A DNA stretch of 64,000 bases from Metabacillus flavus (GTDB taxonomy: Bacteria; Bacillota; Bacilli; Bacillales; Bacillaceae): positions 2,170,001 through 2,234,000 of the forward strand of contig NZ_JAGVRK010000001.1 in assembly GCF_018283675.1 (NCBI RefSeq), given 5' to 3'. The notes beneath the pieces were generated by a model. It ran no database searches. It saw only the letters and a program-made list of their open reading frames with translations, and was not told the DNA's origin. The position numbers were made by a program, and so were the translations under genes. This document shows positions 1 through 9,215 of the stretch, in pieces. Positions within the stretch are counted from its first letter, which is position 1; every line of letters begins with the position of its first letter.

Positions 1-730
1 CAGCTTCTCCCGCTTCATAGCAGTCCTTAAGCTTCAATTCTGATTCCGCCGGGTTTGATGAGCTTCCAGGAAGACTCATTCCAAGCGCTTCAATAGCGGA
101 AGCCATTGTATTCGCTGTATACATGCCGCCGCATGATCCTGCACCTGGACATGCATTGCATTCAATCTTATGAAGCTCTTCCCTGTCAATATCGCCTTTA
201 TTATACTGGCCGACTCCTTCAAATGCCGAAACGATATCAATGTCTTTACCGTTCAGTTTCCCCGGTTTAATTGTGCCTCCATATACAAACACAGAAGGAA
301 CTTCTGATCTTGCCATCGCGATGAGGCAGCCCGGCATATTTTTATCACATCCGCCGATTGCGACATAGGCATCCAAATTTTCTGCACCTACAACCGTTTC
401 AATGGAATCAGCGATAACATCCCTGCTGGGAAGAGAATAGCGCATTCCTCCCGTACCCATCGAAATTCCATCTGATACGGTAATGGTATTAAAGATAAGA
501 CCTGCTCCGCCTGAATCTTTAATCCCTTCTTTTGCCCGGATAGCGAGCTTATCAATATGTATGTTGCATGGTGTCACTTCACTCCACGTACTTGCTACGC
601 CGATCATTGGTTTTTTAAAGTCCTCGTCCTGGAAACCGACGGCGCGAAGCATGGCGCGATTAGGCGCTCTTTTGGGGTCCTCACTCAGCTGTTTGCTCTT
701 AATTCTCAAATCTTTGCTCTCTTTGCTCAT
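1..730 (-). CDS. ilvD: Dihydroxy-acid dehydratase, N-terminal part (runs off window)
   Basis: Catalyses dehydration of 2,3-dihydroxy-3-methylvalerate and -isovalerate in isoleucine/valine and pantoate-precursor synthesis. About 243 residues are present; the 3' half lies beyond base 1. Iron-sulfur ligand cysteines expected of the IlvD/Edd family are visible: Cys55 in TPCNIH, Cys128 in [10 protein letters not shown], and the [14 protein letters not shown] stretch near residues 194-208. The ATG at 730 follows GGAGGG with good spacing. It stands alone behind the ypgR terminator. The pantoate branch links it to panB further along the window. Confidence 0.95.
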   Translation of the reverse strand, partial: MSKESKDLRIKSKQLSEDPKRAPNRAMLRAVGFQDEDFKKPMIGVASTWSEVTPCNIHIDKLAIRAKEGIKDSGGAGLIFNTITVSDGISMGTGGMRYSLPSRDVIADSIETVVGAENLDAYVAIGGCDKNMPGCLIAMARSEVPSVFVYGGTIKPGKLNGKDIDIVSAFEGVGQYNKGDIDREELHKIECNACPGAGSCGGMYTANTMASAIEALGMSLPGSSSNPAESELKLKDCYEAGEA

Positions 731-837
731 ATTAGATTCCCTCCTGCAATAATTGATTGTGTATTACTATAGAACTTTGATCGTCATATTGCAATAATAT
801 TCTTAAAATTTTTAATTAAATGTTAGTTTACCCGGAT

Positions 838-879
838 AAAAAAAGCACACCTCCAATTCTTGCAAGGTGCGCTTTTTTT
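838..879 (-). terminator. Rho-independent terminator after ypgR
   Basis: Stem AGCACACCT / AGGTGCGCT (one A-C mismatch), loop about 12 nt, flanked by A and T runs so it can work in both directions. It lies 9 bases past the ypgR stop and separates ypgR from ilvD. Confidence 0.8.
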
Positions 880-887
880 AGTAAGAA

Positions 888-2018
888 TTATTTGCTTGAT
901 TTACGGCTCTCAGTCATCTGTTTCCACACTGAACCCATTGCTTCTTCTCCGCCTTCAATTCTTCCTATGGCGAGCCTGATTTGCATACTGACCTCGAATT
1001 CAGGATCATCCTGAGCTTCCTGTAAGGCCTGGAGCGCCTGCTCATCTCCGACTTCATATAAAAACATGGCTGCACGCCACCGGACGAGCTTATTTTTATC
1101 CCCCAGTGATGCAATCATGGCTGGAATTGCTTTAGGGTCTCCAATATCCGATATACAGTCCCCTGCCGTCCTTCTGACTGTGACGGATTTGTCTTCAAGC
1201 GCTTTATAGAGAAGCGGCAGCACAGCAGGATCTTCAATCATTCCAAGATATACGACTGCAAGCCTTCTGATCGACGCTTTTTCATCATTTAGTGCTTTAT
1301 CCAGTACATCCAAATCTTCTAATGAAGGGTTCATTTGATCCAGGTGGGCATACCTGGCTGTCCATTCCGGCTCATCCATCATTTCTGCTGTCACTTTATA
1401 GGAGGACCGGCTGATTTGCTGAACGCCTTCGTCCTTATTGATCAGCTGCTGGGCCATCCTCTTCAGCCGATCATTGTGATAGGATGCAGACAGCTCATCT
1501 ACGATATCCTTTCCAATGTCCTCCATTTCCCCGTAACGGACACCATGATCCTTCCATTCACGGTCAAGCACTACGTTCGATGCATGCTGCTGAACACTGA
1601 AAATAGAATCCTGGAATCTTTGAGGAAGTGCAAACCGCTTTTCTTCCAAACCATCTGTCAGCTTCACCTGCATCGGGATGCCGTTAAACATTTGCACAGA
1701 CGCTTTTATTTCTCCGAATGCTTCATCCGCAGGTCCGCCGCCGGCTCTCTCTGAAGGGGTTTCTCCGAAGCACTCCCGGACGCTTGTTAAAATATCTTTC
1801 CAATCATACTTGGAGTTTCGCTCAACCGCTAAAAAGTCGGCTACATGGTAAACTCCCTTAACCCCTTCTATTTGGAGGATATCCTGGATAACCTGCGGGG
1901 CATGCCCGGCTTGATCAATTTTATAATTATTGCTTGTCCCTTTTGGAAGTTCCTCCGTCAAGATAATTTTCATTGTATTGGGACTTGGTGTAGGTTCAAT
2001 GGTTTTAATATTCAGCAC
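888..2018 (-). CDS. ypgR: YpgR/CvfC-type protein: Nfu-like N-terminal domain plus HEAT repeats
   Basis: About 376 residues. Residues 1-90 resemble the NifU/Nfu N-terminal fold (IKTIEPTPSPNTMKI, then GVKGVYHVADFLAVERN). Residues about 200-370 are HEAT-like helical repeats (DEKASIRRLAVVYLGMIEDP, DKSVTVRRTAGDCISDIGDP, DKNKLVRWRAAMFLYEVGDE). The family is named conserved virulence factor C in Staphylococcus; the biochemical role is not established, and an iron-sulfur or scaffold role is inferred. The start chosen is GTG at 2018, 7 nt after a perfect AGGAGG; the longer frame from ATG 2042 overlaps that site. Its own terminator follows. Confidence 0.88.
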   Translation of the reverse strand: MLNIKTIEPTPSPNTMKIILTEELPKGTSNNYKIDQAGHAPQVIQDILQIEGVKGVYHVADFLAVERNSKYDWKDILTSVRECFGETPSERAGGGPADEAFGEIKASVQMFNGIPMQVKLTDGLEEKRFALPQRFQDSIFSVQQHASNVVLDREWKDHGVRYGEMEDIGKDIVDELSASYHNDRLKRMAQQLINKDEGVQQISRSSYKVTAEMMDEPEWTARYAHLDQMNPSLEDLDVLDKALNDEKASIRRLAVVYLGMIEDPAVLPLLYKALEDKSVTVRRTAGDCISDIGDPKAIPAMIASLGDKNKLVRWRAAMFLYEVGDEQALQALQEAQDDPEFEVSMQIRLAIGRIEGGEEAMGSVWKQMTESRKSSK

Positions 2019-2090
2019 AGCTAACCCTCCTGCTTCGCACATTTTTCTTTATTCTAACATAGCGGATCAGGCAGTGTTCACTATCACGGT

Positions 2091-2690
2091 CTACCTATCC
2101 CATTCCTTAAAAAAAGTTTCGAGATACACTTCCATGAACCGGTGTCTCTCTTCTGCCTTTTTTCTGCCGGCATCTGTATTCATCAGTCCTTTAAGCTTAA
2201 GCAGCTTATCGTAAAAGTGCTGAATGGCAGAATCACTTCCGTCCGGCTCATAAACCGGTGTGCCTTTGCTTCCTGCATAGATAAAAGTACGTGCTATTCC
2301 AATCGCTCCTATCGCGTCAAGCCGATCGGCATCCTGGACAATTTTGCCCTCGATTGTCTCAGGAATCGTCCTTCCTGTTCCCTTAAATGAAATGGTATCG
2401 ATAATATGCATGATTTGGGTGCGTTCATCATCTCCGACCGATAATGAGGTCAGCATGGTTTCGACTTCCAATCTGCTCATCCTTCTGTCATCGGCTAATT
2501 TACGGTCTGGAAGATCATGAAGCAAGGCAGCGAGTTCCACAATAAATTCATCTGCCTCTGTTCCTTCCGCCAGCTGGATGGAAAGCTTCCTGACCCGGTC
2601 AATGTGAAGCCAGTCGTGACCGGACCCTTCATTTCCAAGACGTTCCTTAACAAGCCGCTCAGCATCGGTTTTTATCATTATTTTATTCAC
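2091..2690 (-). CDS. ypgQ: HD-domain phosphohydrolase YpgQ
   Basis: A 199-residue HD-superfamily protein. Metal-ligand motifs are present in order: GHDWLHIDRV (His), AALLHDLPDRK (HD pair), and IVQDADRLDAIGAIGIART (Asp). B. subtilis YpgQ is known as a metal-dependent nucleotide pyrophosphohydrolase, so a role in clearing or modulating dNTPs is likely. Start is GTG with a weak GAGG about 8 nt upstream; an internal ATG lies four codons on. It lies between bsaA and ypgR on the same strand, the same order as in B. subtilis. Confidence 0.9.
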   Translation of the reverse strand: MNKIMIKTDAERLVKERLGNEGSGHDWLHIDRVRKLSIQLAEGTEADEFIVELAALLHDLPDRKLADDRRMSRLEVETMLTSLSVGDDERTQIMHIIDTISFKGTGRTIPETIEGKIVQDADRLDAIGAIGIARTFIYAGSKGTPVYEPDGSDSAIQHFYDKLLKLKGLMNTDAGRKKAEERHRFMEVYLETFFKEWDR

Positions 2691-2710
2691 ACATTCACGT
2701 CCTCAATAGA

Positions 2711-2734
2711 AGAAGCTGATCTCCAGGGATCAGC
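2711..2734 (-). terminator. Weak terminator-like hairpin after bsaA
   Basis: Perfect inverted repeat GCTGATC/GATCAGC with a 6-nt loop just past the bsaA stop; on the minus strand it is followed by TTCTTCTATT, a poor U-tract. It may only partly separate bsaA from ypgQ. Confidence 0.45.
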
Positions 2735-2738
2735 CGCC

Positions 2739-3242
2739 TTAACATTGTATGGATGCCGTCTGCTCAGAAAGCAGCTGCTTAACCGGCTCCTCTAGATCCT
2801 TCGGGTTCGTGTTCGGAGAGAACCGGTTTACAGGCATTCCGTTCCGGTCAACCAAAAATTTAGTAAAATTCCACTTTACGCCCTCTGAACCGAGCATACC
2901 AGGCAGCTCTTCTGTTAAATAGCTGAATAGAGGATGGGCATCCTTCCCGTTGACATGGACTTTTGCAAACATCGGGAAACCAACTCCATAGTTTCGTTCA
3001 CAAAACGCTTCAATTTCCTCTTCACTTCCAGGCTCCTGATTCATGAATTGGTTGCATGGGAAACCGAGAATCTCAAGTCCCTCTGATGAATACTTTTCAT
3101 AAAGCTCCTGAAGACCTTTTAATTGCGGAGTAAACCCGCATTTACTTGCAGTGTTTACTATCAGAAGCACTTTGCCTTCATATTCGGAAAGTGATTGTTC
3201 AATCCCTTTGATCGTTTCAGCCTTAAAGTCATATATGCTCAT
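2739..3242 (-). CDS. bsaA: Glutathione peroxidase homologue (thiol peroxidase) BsaA
   Basis: 167 residues, typical for bacterial Gpx-like peroxidases that reduce hydroperoxides with thioredoxin-type donors. The catalytic set is visible: peroxidatic Cys35 in NTASKCGFTPQ, Gln65 in FPCNQF, Trp124 in VKWNFTKFL; Cys81 (AFCERNYG) is the likely resolving cysteine. ATG at 3242 overlaps the stop of the upstream unknown gene by ATGA and has GGAG 7 nt upstream, so it is translationally coupled to it. Bacillithiol genes bshA and bshB1 occur elsewhere in this window, consistent with a low-molecular-weight thiol cell. Confidence 0.93.
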   Translation of the reverse strand: MSIYDFKAETIKGIEQSLSEYEGKVLLIVNTASKCGFTPQLKGLQELYEKYSSEGLEILGFPCNQFMNQEPGSEEEIEAFCERNYGVGFPMFAKVHVNGKDAHPLFSYLTEELPGMLGSEGVKWNFTKFLVDRNGMPVNRFSPNTNPKDLEEPVKQLLSEQTASIQC

Positions 3243-3763
3243 ATACCGGCTCCTTTTTCATCATTAATTCTTTGCAATGTCTGCAATACAGATTCTACAA
3301 GTCTTTCAAGATCTCCTGCATGCTCCTCTGTAATCAGCGTGCTGAAAGAAAGCGAGAATGTTTGCCTGTGCGCTTCATGGAGGGCAAACGGATTAAATGA
3401 AACTTCCGCTTTTACAGAGGCATCTTCTCCCCATATTTCCCTGATGACCGTCAGCACTGCCATGCAGTTCTCAACAGGAGCCGCAAGCCGGGTAAAATGA
3501 ATCCGAAGGCGGCATCCTGCATACGCTGTAGTTTTTTTCCATTCTGCTTGTAGCTGATCCGCCACGATTGAGAGTTCTATTTCTGCAGCCGCTCCCTCCT
3601 GCAGGCGGGTTTCCTGAAAATCGATGCTCCAGGATCTTGACATATCAGCCAGGTTGACAAGATCATTCCTGGATTTAACTTCAATAGATCCTTCAAGATC
3701 CAAGTCATAGACAGCTCCCTCAAGCACAACCTTTAAATTATCGAAAACCGTTGGATCAAACAT
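3239..3763 (-). CDS. Unknown protein coupled between fhs and bsaA
   Basis: I do not recognise this family. About 174 residues, acidic, no signal peptide or membrane segment, two cysteines (in YAGCRLRIHF and VENCMAVL). It looks alpha/beta with alternating strand-like stretches (KVVLEGAVYDLDLEGSIEV, CRLRIHFTRL, FSLSFSTLI). The ATG at 3763 overlaps the fhs stop (TGATG) and sits 8 nt after AAAGGA; the 3' end overlaps the bsaA start. This double coupling suggests co-translation with fhs and bsaA, so a link to one-carbon or thiol/redox metabolism is possible but unproven. Confidence 0.75.
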   Translation of the reverse strand: MFDPTVFDNLKVVLEGAVYDLDLEGSIEVKSRNDLVNLADMSRSWSIDFQETRLQEGAAAEIELSIVADQLQAEWKKTTAYAGCRLRIHFTRLAAPVENCMAVLTVIREIWGEDASVKAEVSFNPFALHEAHRQTFSLSFSTLITEEHAGDLERLVESVLQTLQRINDEKGAGI

Positions 3764-5448
3764 CAAAATAATCCTTTGGCGCGGCCATCTGCATCTACAT
3801 CCATGTTTAGGGCAGCCGGTTTTTTCGGCAGACCAGGCATCGTCATAATTTCTCCCGTGAGTGCGACGAGAAAGCCTGCACCTGCTGACGGCTTAATTTC
3901 CCTTATCGTAATTGAAAAACGATCGGGTCTTCCCAGTTTTTTTGGATCATCTGAGAGAGAATACTGTGTTTTCGCCATACAAAGAGGCAAATCCCCCCAG
4001 CCGTTCGCTTCAATATCTGCCAGCTGTTTTTCCGCTTTAGAGGTAAGAAGGACCTCATCTGCCCCATATACCTTTTCCGCAATAACTCTTGCTTTTTCCT
4101 TAAACGGAACTTCCAATTGATAAAGCGGAGAAAAATCGGAGTCTCGATCAGCAAGTCTAGTGACGATTTCTGCAAGCTCCACTCCTCCTTCTCCTCCTTT
4201 TTCCCATACCTCGGTTAAAGCACATGGGTGGCCATGATCGCCGCACCACGATTGCAAGGCATGAATTTCCTTGTCCGAATCTGCCGTGAACCGGTTAACG
4301 GCTACTGCATACGGCAACCCGAATGCGCGGATTGTTTCAATATGCTTTTGCAGATTTTCACAGCCCTTTATCAAAGCTTCAGGATTGGAAGCACGCAGGT
4401 CATTTTTCGCAATGCCTCCGTGCATTTTCAGCGCCCGTATGGTTGCAACGATCACAACGGCTGCAGGTTTCAATCCTCCAGCCCGCGCTTTAATATTCAG
4501 AAATTTTTCTGCACCGAGATCTGCACCGAATCCTGCTTCTGTTACTGCATAATCTCCCAATTTAAGTGCTGCTTTTGTGGCAATCAGACTATTGCATCCA
4601 TGAGCAATATTGGCAAAAGGGCCGCCGTGTATTAATGCCGGAGTATGTTCAATCGTCTGAACTAAATTCGGTTTGACCGCATCCTTCAGCAATAGCGTTA
4701 AAGCTCCTTCAAAACCGAGATCCCCGACCGTAACCGGCTGTTTATTTTTTGTATATCCAGCCACAATGTTCGAAAGACGCTGTTTCAGATCCTGAAGATT
4801 TTCTGCCATGCACAAAACAGCCATGATTTCAGATGCAGCTGTAATATCAAACTGATCTTCCCTGGCCAAACCGTTTGATGCACCACCAAGTCCCGTAACC
4901 ACATTGCGCAGAGCCCGGTCATTGATATCCAGTGCCCTTTTCCACACGATCTTTCCAGGATCAAGCTCCAGCTCATTTCCCTGATGGATATGGTTGTCGA
5001 TAAAAGCAGACAAAGCATTATTGGCAGAGGTGATGGCATGCAGGTCGCCAGTAAAATGAAGATTTATGTCATCCATAGGCAGCACCTGGGAGTAACCGCC
5101 CCCCGCTGCTCCTCCTTTAAGTCCCATAACCGGTCCGAGTGACGGCTCCCGCATAGCAATTACCGCCTTTTTGCCGATCCGGTTCAGCGCCTGCCCTAAG
5201 CCTACTGTCACTGTTGACTTGCCTTCTCCGGCAGGTGTAGGATTAATGGATGTAACAAGGATCAATTTTCCATCCTGCGCTGTACCGAGCCTTTTTAATA
5301 ATGCATCGGACAGCTTTGCCTTATATGTACCGTATAATTCAAGCTCTTCTCCTTGAATGCCGATTGATGAAGCTACATCAGCAATCGACTTCATGCTGGA
5401 GTTCGAAGCGATTTCAATATCAGATTTACCATTCTTTTCAGCAGCCAT
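3763..5448 (-). CDS. fhs: Formate--tetrahydrofolate ligase
   Basis: About 561 residues. Makes 10-formyl-THF from formate, THF and ATP, supplying purine and initiator-tRNA formylation. The phosphate-binding loop [10 protein letters not shown] lies at about residues 71-80; other family signatures are [24 protein letters not shown] and [13 protein letters not shown]. The annotated start is ATG 5448 ([10 protein letters not shown]), 8 nt after GGAG; the longer frame from 5484 lacks a binding site. Heads a coupled operon with the unknown gene and bsaA, divergent from metA. B. subtilis 168 has no fhs at this locus, so this is an insertion relative to it. Confidence 0.95.
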   Translation of the reverse strand: MAAEKNGKSDIEIASNSSMKSIADVASSIGIQGEELELYGTYKAKLSDALLKRLGTAQDGKLILVTSINPTPAGEGKSTVTVGLGQALNRIGKKAVIAMREPSLGPVMGLKGGAAGGGYSQVLPMDDINLHFTGDLHAITSANNALSAFIDNHIHQGNELELDPGKIVWKRALDINDRALRNVVTGLGGASNGLAREDQFDITAASEIMAVLCMAENLQDLKQRLSNIVAGYTKNKQPVTVGDLGFEGALTLLLKDAVKPNLVQTIEHTPALIHGGPFANIAHGCNSLIATKAALKLGDYAVTEAGFGADLGAEKFLNIKARAGGLKPAAVVIVATIRALKMHGGIAKNDLRASNPEALIKGCENLQKHIETIRAFGLPYAVAVNRFTADSDKEIHALQSWCGDHGHPCALTEVWEKGGEGGVELAEIVTRLADRDSDFSPLYQLEVPFKEKARVIAEKVYGADEVLLTSKAEKQLADIEANGWGDLPLCMAKTQYSLSDDPKKLGRPDRFSITIREIKPSAGAGFLVALTGEIMTMPGLPKKPAALNMDVDADGRAKGLF

Positions 5449-5557
5449 CAAACCATCTCCATTCCAAAATTCATGAATAATCAAAAATCTTAGCCTTTAC
5501 CAGCTAAACATTGGACATTGTATCATATTCCATAAGCCCAAGATGGCTGAAGTGTTT

Positions 5558-5563
5558 TATAAT
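5558..5563 (+). promoter_or_regulatory. Candidate -10 element upstream of metA
   Basis: TATAAT 64 bases before the metA start, in the fhs/metA divergent gap. I see no convincing -35 at 17 nt and no SAM-riboswitch (S-box) consensus in the leader, so how metA is controlled is not evident. Confidence 0.3.
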
Positions 5564-5627
5564 GAGAGAAAAATGCCGGTTTCGGTTCTTACCCCGGCTT
5601 GAATCCTTTATGATTGGAGTGTTCTTC

Positions 5628-6551
5628 TTGCCAATTAATATCCCCTCAAATCTTCCGGCTAAAGCGATACTTGAAGCAGAAAATATTTTCATTATGGATG
5701 AACACCGGGCTGCGGCTCAGGACATCCGTCCGCTTGATATTTTGATTTTGAATCTAATGCCGCAGAAGGAAAAGACCGAAACGCAGCTGCTGCGATTGCT
5801 TGGAAACACTCCGCTGCAGGTGAACATCACGTTTTTGCATATGAAAACCCATAAGTCCAAAAATGTTCAGCCGCAGCACTTAGAAGAGTTCTATACAACG
5901 TTTGATCATGTTAAACATCGTAGTTTTGACGGATTGATTGTGACAGGGGCTCCTGTCGAGCAGCTTCCATTTGAGGACGTATCCTATTGGGAGGAACTGC
6001 AGCAGATTTTTAAATGGAGTTCCGAGCATGTAACTTCGACTCTTCATATATGCTGGGGGGCACAAGCTGGCCTTTACTATCACTATGGTGTAGAAAAAAT
6101 ACCGCTGGAAAGCAAATGCTTCGGAATTTTCCCCCATACGGTAAGTGCCCCATCAGAAAAACTCGTACGCGGGTTTGATGAGGAATTCTATGTTCCCCAT
6201 TCCAGGCATACAGATATATCAAAAGACCAAGCTGCCGCCCATAAGGACCTCCTTATTCTTTCTGAATCCGAGGAAGCCGGCGTATGCCTGCTGATGTCCA
6301 AGGACGGAAAGCGGGTGTTTTTAACGGGACATCCTGAATATGACGCCTATACCCTGGATGAGGAATATAAAAGAGATCTCGAACGGGGAATGCCGATCAG
6401 CCAGCCCCTCCATTATTACAGAGGCGGCAAGCCAAAGAACGGCCCTTTATTCAGATGGAAGTCCCATGCGAGCCTTCTTTTCTCCAACTGGCTCAATTAT
6501 TACGTCTACCAGGAGACTCCATTTATCTGGCAAAACGAAGATGGGAATTAA
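5628..6551 (+). CDS. metA: Homoserine O-acyltransferase MetA (acetyl-CoA type predicted)
   Basis: 307 residues in the MetA class-I glutamine-amidotransferase-like fold, first committed step of methionine synthesis. Nucleophile Cys142 lies in [10 protein letters not shown]; His and Glu of the triad fall in the TGHPEYD region. Residue 111 is Glu in GAPVEQL; in this family Glu at 111 goes with acetyl-CoA and Gly with succinyl-CoA, so O-acetylhomoserine is predicted. The start is TTG 5628 ([14 protein letters not shown]), 8 nt after GGAG, matching the known Bacillus N-terminus; the frame is open 39 codons further upstream but that part is not conserved. Confidence 0.93.
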   Translation: MPINIPSNLPAKAILEAENIFIMDEHRAAAQDIRPLDILILNLMPQKEKTETQLLRLLGNTPLQVNITFLHMKTHKSKNVQPQHLEEFYTTFDHVKHRSFDGLIVTGAPVEQLPFEDVSYWEELQQIFKWSSEHVTSTLHICWGAQAGLYYHYGVEKIPLESKCFGIFPHTVSAPSEKLVRGFDEEFYVPHSRHTDISKDQAAAHKDLLILSESEEAGVCLLMSKDGKRVFLTGHPEYDAYTLDEEYKRDLERGMPISQPLHYYRGGKPKNGPLFRWKSHASLLFSNWLNYYVYQETPFIWQNEDGN

Positions 6552-6756
6552 AGGGAAATAATAAAAAGATGTTCCACGAAATTCCTGTATTTGTTAAAAT
6601 GAATACGAGAATAGATTAAAATCAGCGAATATAACAAAGAATTAACATTATTTTTATAAAAGCAAGATATGAATATGTTACTCTATATAGTAAATTGAAT
6701 AGGAATAAAGCTAAATAAAGAATGCGAGTGTTTTTATTTTGATTGAGGTGAAAACG

Positions 6757-7917
6757 TTGAAATCCAAACAAAAGGTTTTGATTCTGACGGCCAAGTATGG
6801 AAATGGGCATGTTCAGGTAGCAAACACATTGGTGAATCATTGCAGAAATATGGGGATTGAAGATGTGATTGTTTGTGATCTTTATAATGAATCACATCCT
6901 GTTTTTTCTGAAATAACCCAGTATCTGTATTTAAAAAGCTTCTCAATCGGAAAGCAGTTTTATCGTTTGTTCTACTACGGTGTAGACAAAATGTACAATA
7001 AACGAATGATGAATCTCTATTATAAAATGGGGCATAAAAGACTTCATGAAATCATTTTGAAGGAAGATCCCGATATCATTATCAACACCTTTCCGATGAT
7101 TGTGGTTCCTGAATACCGGAGAAGAACAGGAACCGTCATTCCGACGTTTAATGTCATAACCGATTTCTGCCTTCATAAAATCTGGGTGCACGAAAATATT
7201 GATAAATATTATGTGGCAAACCACCATGTAAAAGAAAAAATCGTCCGGCTGGGGATTCGTCCTTCTGCTGTTAATGTTACAGGAATCCCGATCCGCTCTC
7301 AATTTGAAGAAGAAATGGATCAAGGCCAGCTGATTGAAAAATACGGACTCGATCCCAATAAAAAGACTTTGCTGATCATGGCTGGGGCCCATGGTGTTCT
7401 GAAAAACGTCAGGGAACTGTGCCAGTCCTTTCTCCAATATGATCATTTGCAGACGATCGTCGTTTGCGGGAAAAACCAAGTGCTAAAAGACAGCCTAACT
7501 CCTCTGGCCAATGCCTATCCGAAGCAAATTAAGGCGCTTGGCTATGTTGAGCGGGTGGATGAGCTGTTCCGCATTTCTTCCTGCATGATCACGAAACCCG
7601 GAGGTATCACTTTAAGCGAAGCAGCTGCTATCGGGCTTCCTGTCATCCTTTATAAGCCGGTGCCTGGACAGGAGAAGGAGAATTCGATTTTCTTTGAAAA
7701 CAGCGGTGCTGCAGTAGTAGTGAACAAGTACGAAGAAATACAGGAGAGCGTCGATTATCTTATGAATAATGAACACCTTCTTTCCAGTATGAGCAGCAAC
7801 ATTAAGAAACTTCACAATTCAAGTTCTGCTGATACGATTCTGCATGACATTTTGAAAGAAGCTGTTGTGATTACTAAAGAGAATGAGAAAAAGATGAAGG
7901 GTTCTGTAAATTATTAA
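6757..7917 (+). CDS. ugtP: Processive diacylglycerol beta-glucosyltransferase
   Basis: About 386 residues, GT28 (MurG-like) family; B. subtilis UgtP has 382. Adds glucose from UDP-glucose to diacylglycerol, giving the glycolipid anchor of lipoteichoic acid, and in B. subtilis it also slows FtsZ assembly under rich conditions. Visible signatures: VLILTAKYGNGHVQVA at the N-terminus (acceptor side), GAHGVLKNV and TKPGGITLSEAAAIGLP with KPVPGQEKEN (UDP-sugar side). The start is TTG 6757, 6 nt after GAGGTG; the frame from 6739 would include the binding site itself. Monocistronic. Confidence 0.95.
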   Translation: MKSKQKVLILTAKYGNGHVQVANTLVNHCRNMGIEDVIVCDLYNESHPVFSEITQYLYLKSFSIGKQFYRLFYYGVDKMYNKRMMNLYYKMGHKRLHEIILKEDPDIIINTFPMIVVPEYRRRTGTVIPTFNVITDFCLHKIWVHENIDKYYVANHHVKEKIVRLGIRPSAVNVTGIPIRSQFEEEMDQGQLIEKYGLDPNKKTLLIMAGAHGVLKNVRELCQSFLQYDHLQTIVVCGKNQVLKDSLTPLANAYPKQIKALGYVERVDELFRISSCMITKPGGITLSEAAAIGLPVILYKPVPGQEKENSIFFENSGAAVVVNKYEEIQESVDYLMNNEHLLSSMSSNIKKLHNSSSADTILHDILKEAVVITKENEKKMKGSVNY

Positions 7918-7978
7918 TTACTCCCCTTCCTAATTGGCTTCTGGATGCGGGGGAAAACTTGCATCTCGGAGGGAAACC

Positions 7979-8971
7979 ATGGATACGAGCACACATATTG
8001 CAATGGGCTTCGGACTTGCCGGCCTCGCATCTCTAGATCCGGCGGTAGCCGCCGATCCCGCCCTTGCACAAGCCGTTTTAGCCGGTACACTATTGGGTTC
8101 AAATGCCCCTGATTTTGATTACGCAGTTAAGCTGGCCAAAGGACAAGGCATGTATTTGCGGCATCATCGCGCAGCTTCCCATTCTGTTCCAGCCTTATTT
8201 TTATGGGGAATACTTCTGACAGCCTGCATTTGGCCGTTTTTTGCAGGGATATCGGCTGCCCATCTTTTCGGCTGGACACTTGCTGCCGTTCTCATTCATG
8301 TATTTGTGGATTTGTTTAATTCCTATGGAACTCAGGCTGGCAGGCCTTTTTTGAGAAAATGGATCACCTTTGATGCCATCTACATTTTTGATCCATTTAT
8401 TATGGCCCTTCACGTAATCGGATTTGTATTATGGGGATCAGGATTCCCTGCAGGAACCGTATTTGCTATTATCTATTTTATTATGATTGGATATATGGTG
8501 CAGCGAGCCTTTGCATCAAAATCGGTAAAAGAAAAAGCTGCATCCGGGATTGCTCCTGAATATACAAAGGTAAAAGCCATTCCCACCATCAGTTGGGGAA
8601 TATGGAATGTTTGCGCCGAATCTGAATCCTCTTTCATAACAGGAGAATATCGGAACGGAAAGATTGAGTGGATCCATCACTTTGAAAAAGATGACCTCTC
8701 CTCCCCTGTTATACAAGCATCTATACAGGATCAGAATGTACAGCACTTTCTCGTGAACGCAGAAATGGCTCACCCTCTGTTCTGGAGAAGATCAGATGGA
8801 TATGAAGTCAGATGGTTCGACGTCCGATACAGAACGAAAAATCATTATCCCTTCATGGCCATCGTTAAATTGGATCATGAAGGAAACATTTCAGAATCTG
8901 CAGCCGGATGGCTGCACCATGTCCAGACACTTGAAAAGCCGGGATCCTTAAATGAATCTGTTTCGCATTGA
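7979..8971 (+). CDS. Membrane-bound metal-dependent hydrolase, YfhP/DUF457-like
   Basis: 330 residues. N-terminal half holds 4-5 hydrophobic segments and the conserved polar motifs of the YdjM/YfhP group: THIAMG (His6), SNAPDFDY, HHRAASHS and HVFVDLFNSYG, which together form a likely metal site at the membrane. The C-terminal third (from about residue 190) is soluble. Function of the family is not settled; B. subtilis YfhP is described as a possible regulator of yfhQ. Start ATG 7979 follows GGAGGG by 5 nt. A terminator-like hairpin inside the following repeat element (9019-9056) probably ends the transcript. Confidence 0.8.
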   Translation: MDTSTHIAMGFGLAGLASLDPAVAADPALAQAVLAGTLLGSNAPDFDYAVKLAKGQGMYLRHHRAASHSVPALFLWGILLTACIWPFFAGISAAHLFGWTLAAVLIHVFVDLFNSYGTQAGRPFLRKWITFDAIYIFDPFIMALHVIGFVLWGSGFPAGTVFAIIYFIMIGYMVQRAFASKSVKEKAASGIAPEYTKVKAIPTISWGIWNVCAESESSFITGEYRNGKIEWIHHFEKDDLSSPVIQASIQDQNVQHFLVNAEMAHPLFWRRSDGYEVRWFDVRYRTKNHYPFMAIVKLDHEGNISESAAGWLHHVQTLEKPGSLNESVSH

Positions 8972-9207
8972 AGGGGCTGTCTAAAAAGTACTGCTGTGAG
9001 AAAATGTATTGAAATTGAAACCCCCGGGACGCTGGTCATAGAGCATTCCGGGGGTTGTGTTTTTATATAGGAATTTTGAACAATTATGGTTAGGCTGATT
9101 GGAGCGGAAGATGCGCGACTCCTGCGGGAGCAGCGGAAATCAGCCCAAACCAAACTAATTTAAACAGAGGAAGCAACTTTTATAGCTGCTATCTGGACAG
9201 TCCCTTT
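8971..9207. mobile_element. MITE-like element with terminal inverted repeats
   Basis: About 237 bp with no coding capacity. Left end AAGGGGCTGTCTAAAAAG, right end (as inverted) AAAGGGACTGTCCAGATAG: imperfect inverted repeats. Inside are a 9-bp hairpin AACCCCCGG/CCGGGGGTT (9019-9056) and a short copy of the GC-rich module found elsewhere in the window (9093-9145, starting GGCTGATTGGAGCGGAAG). A second left end and hairpin occur near 39636-39717. It is consistent with a non-autonomous transposable element mobilised by an absent transposase. Confidence 0.65.
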
Positions 9208-9215
9208 TCTTTTCT

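Noticed and set aside
5449-5627. SAM riboswitch before metA
   Set aside because: The conserved S-box core is absent and no leader terminator is seen.
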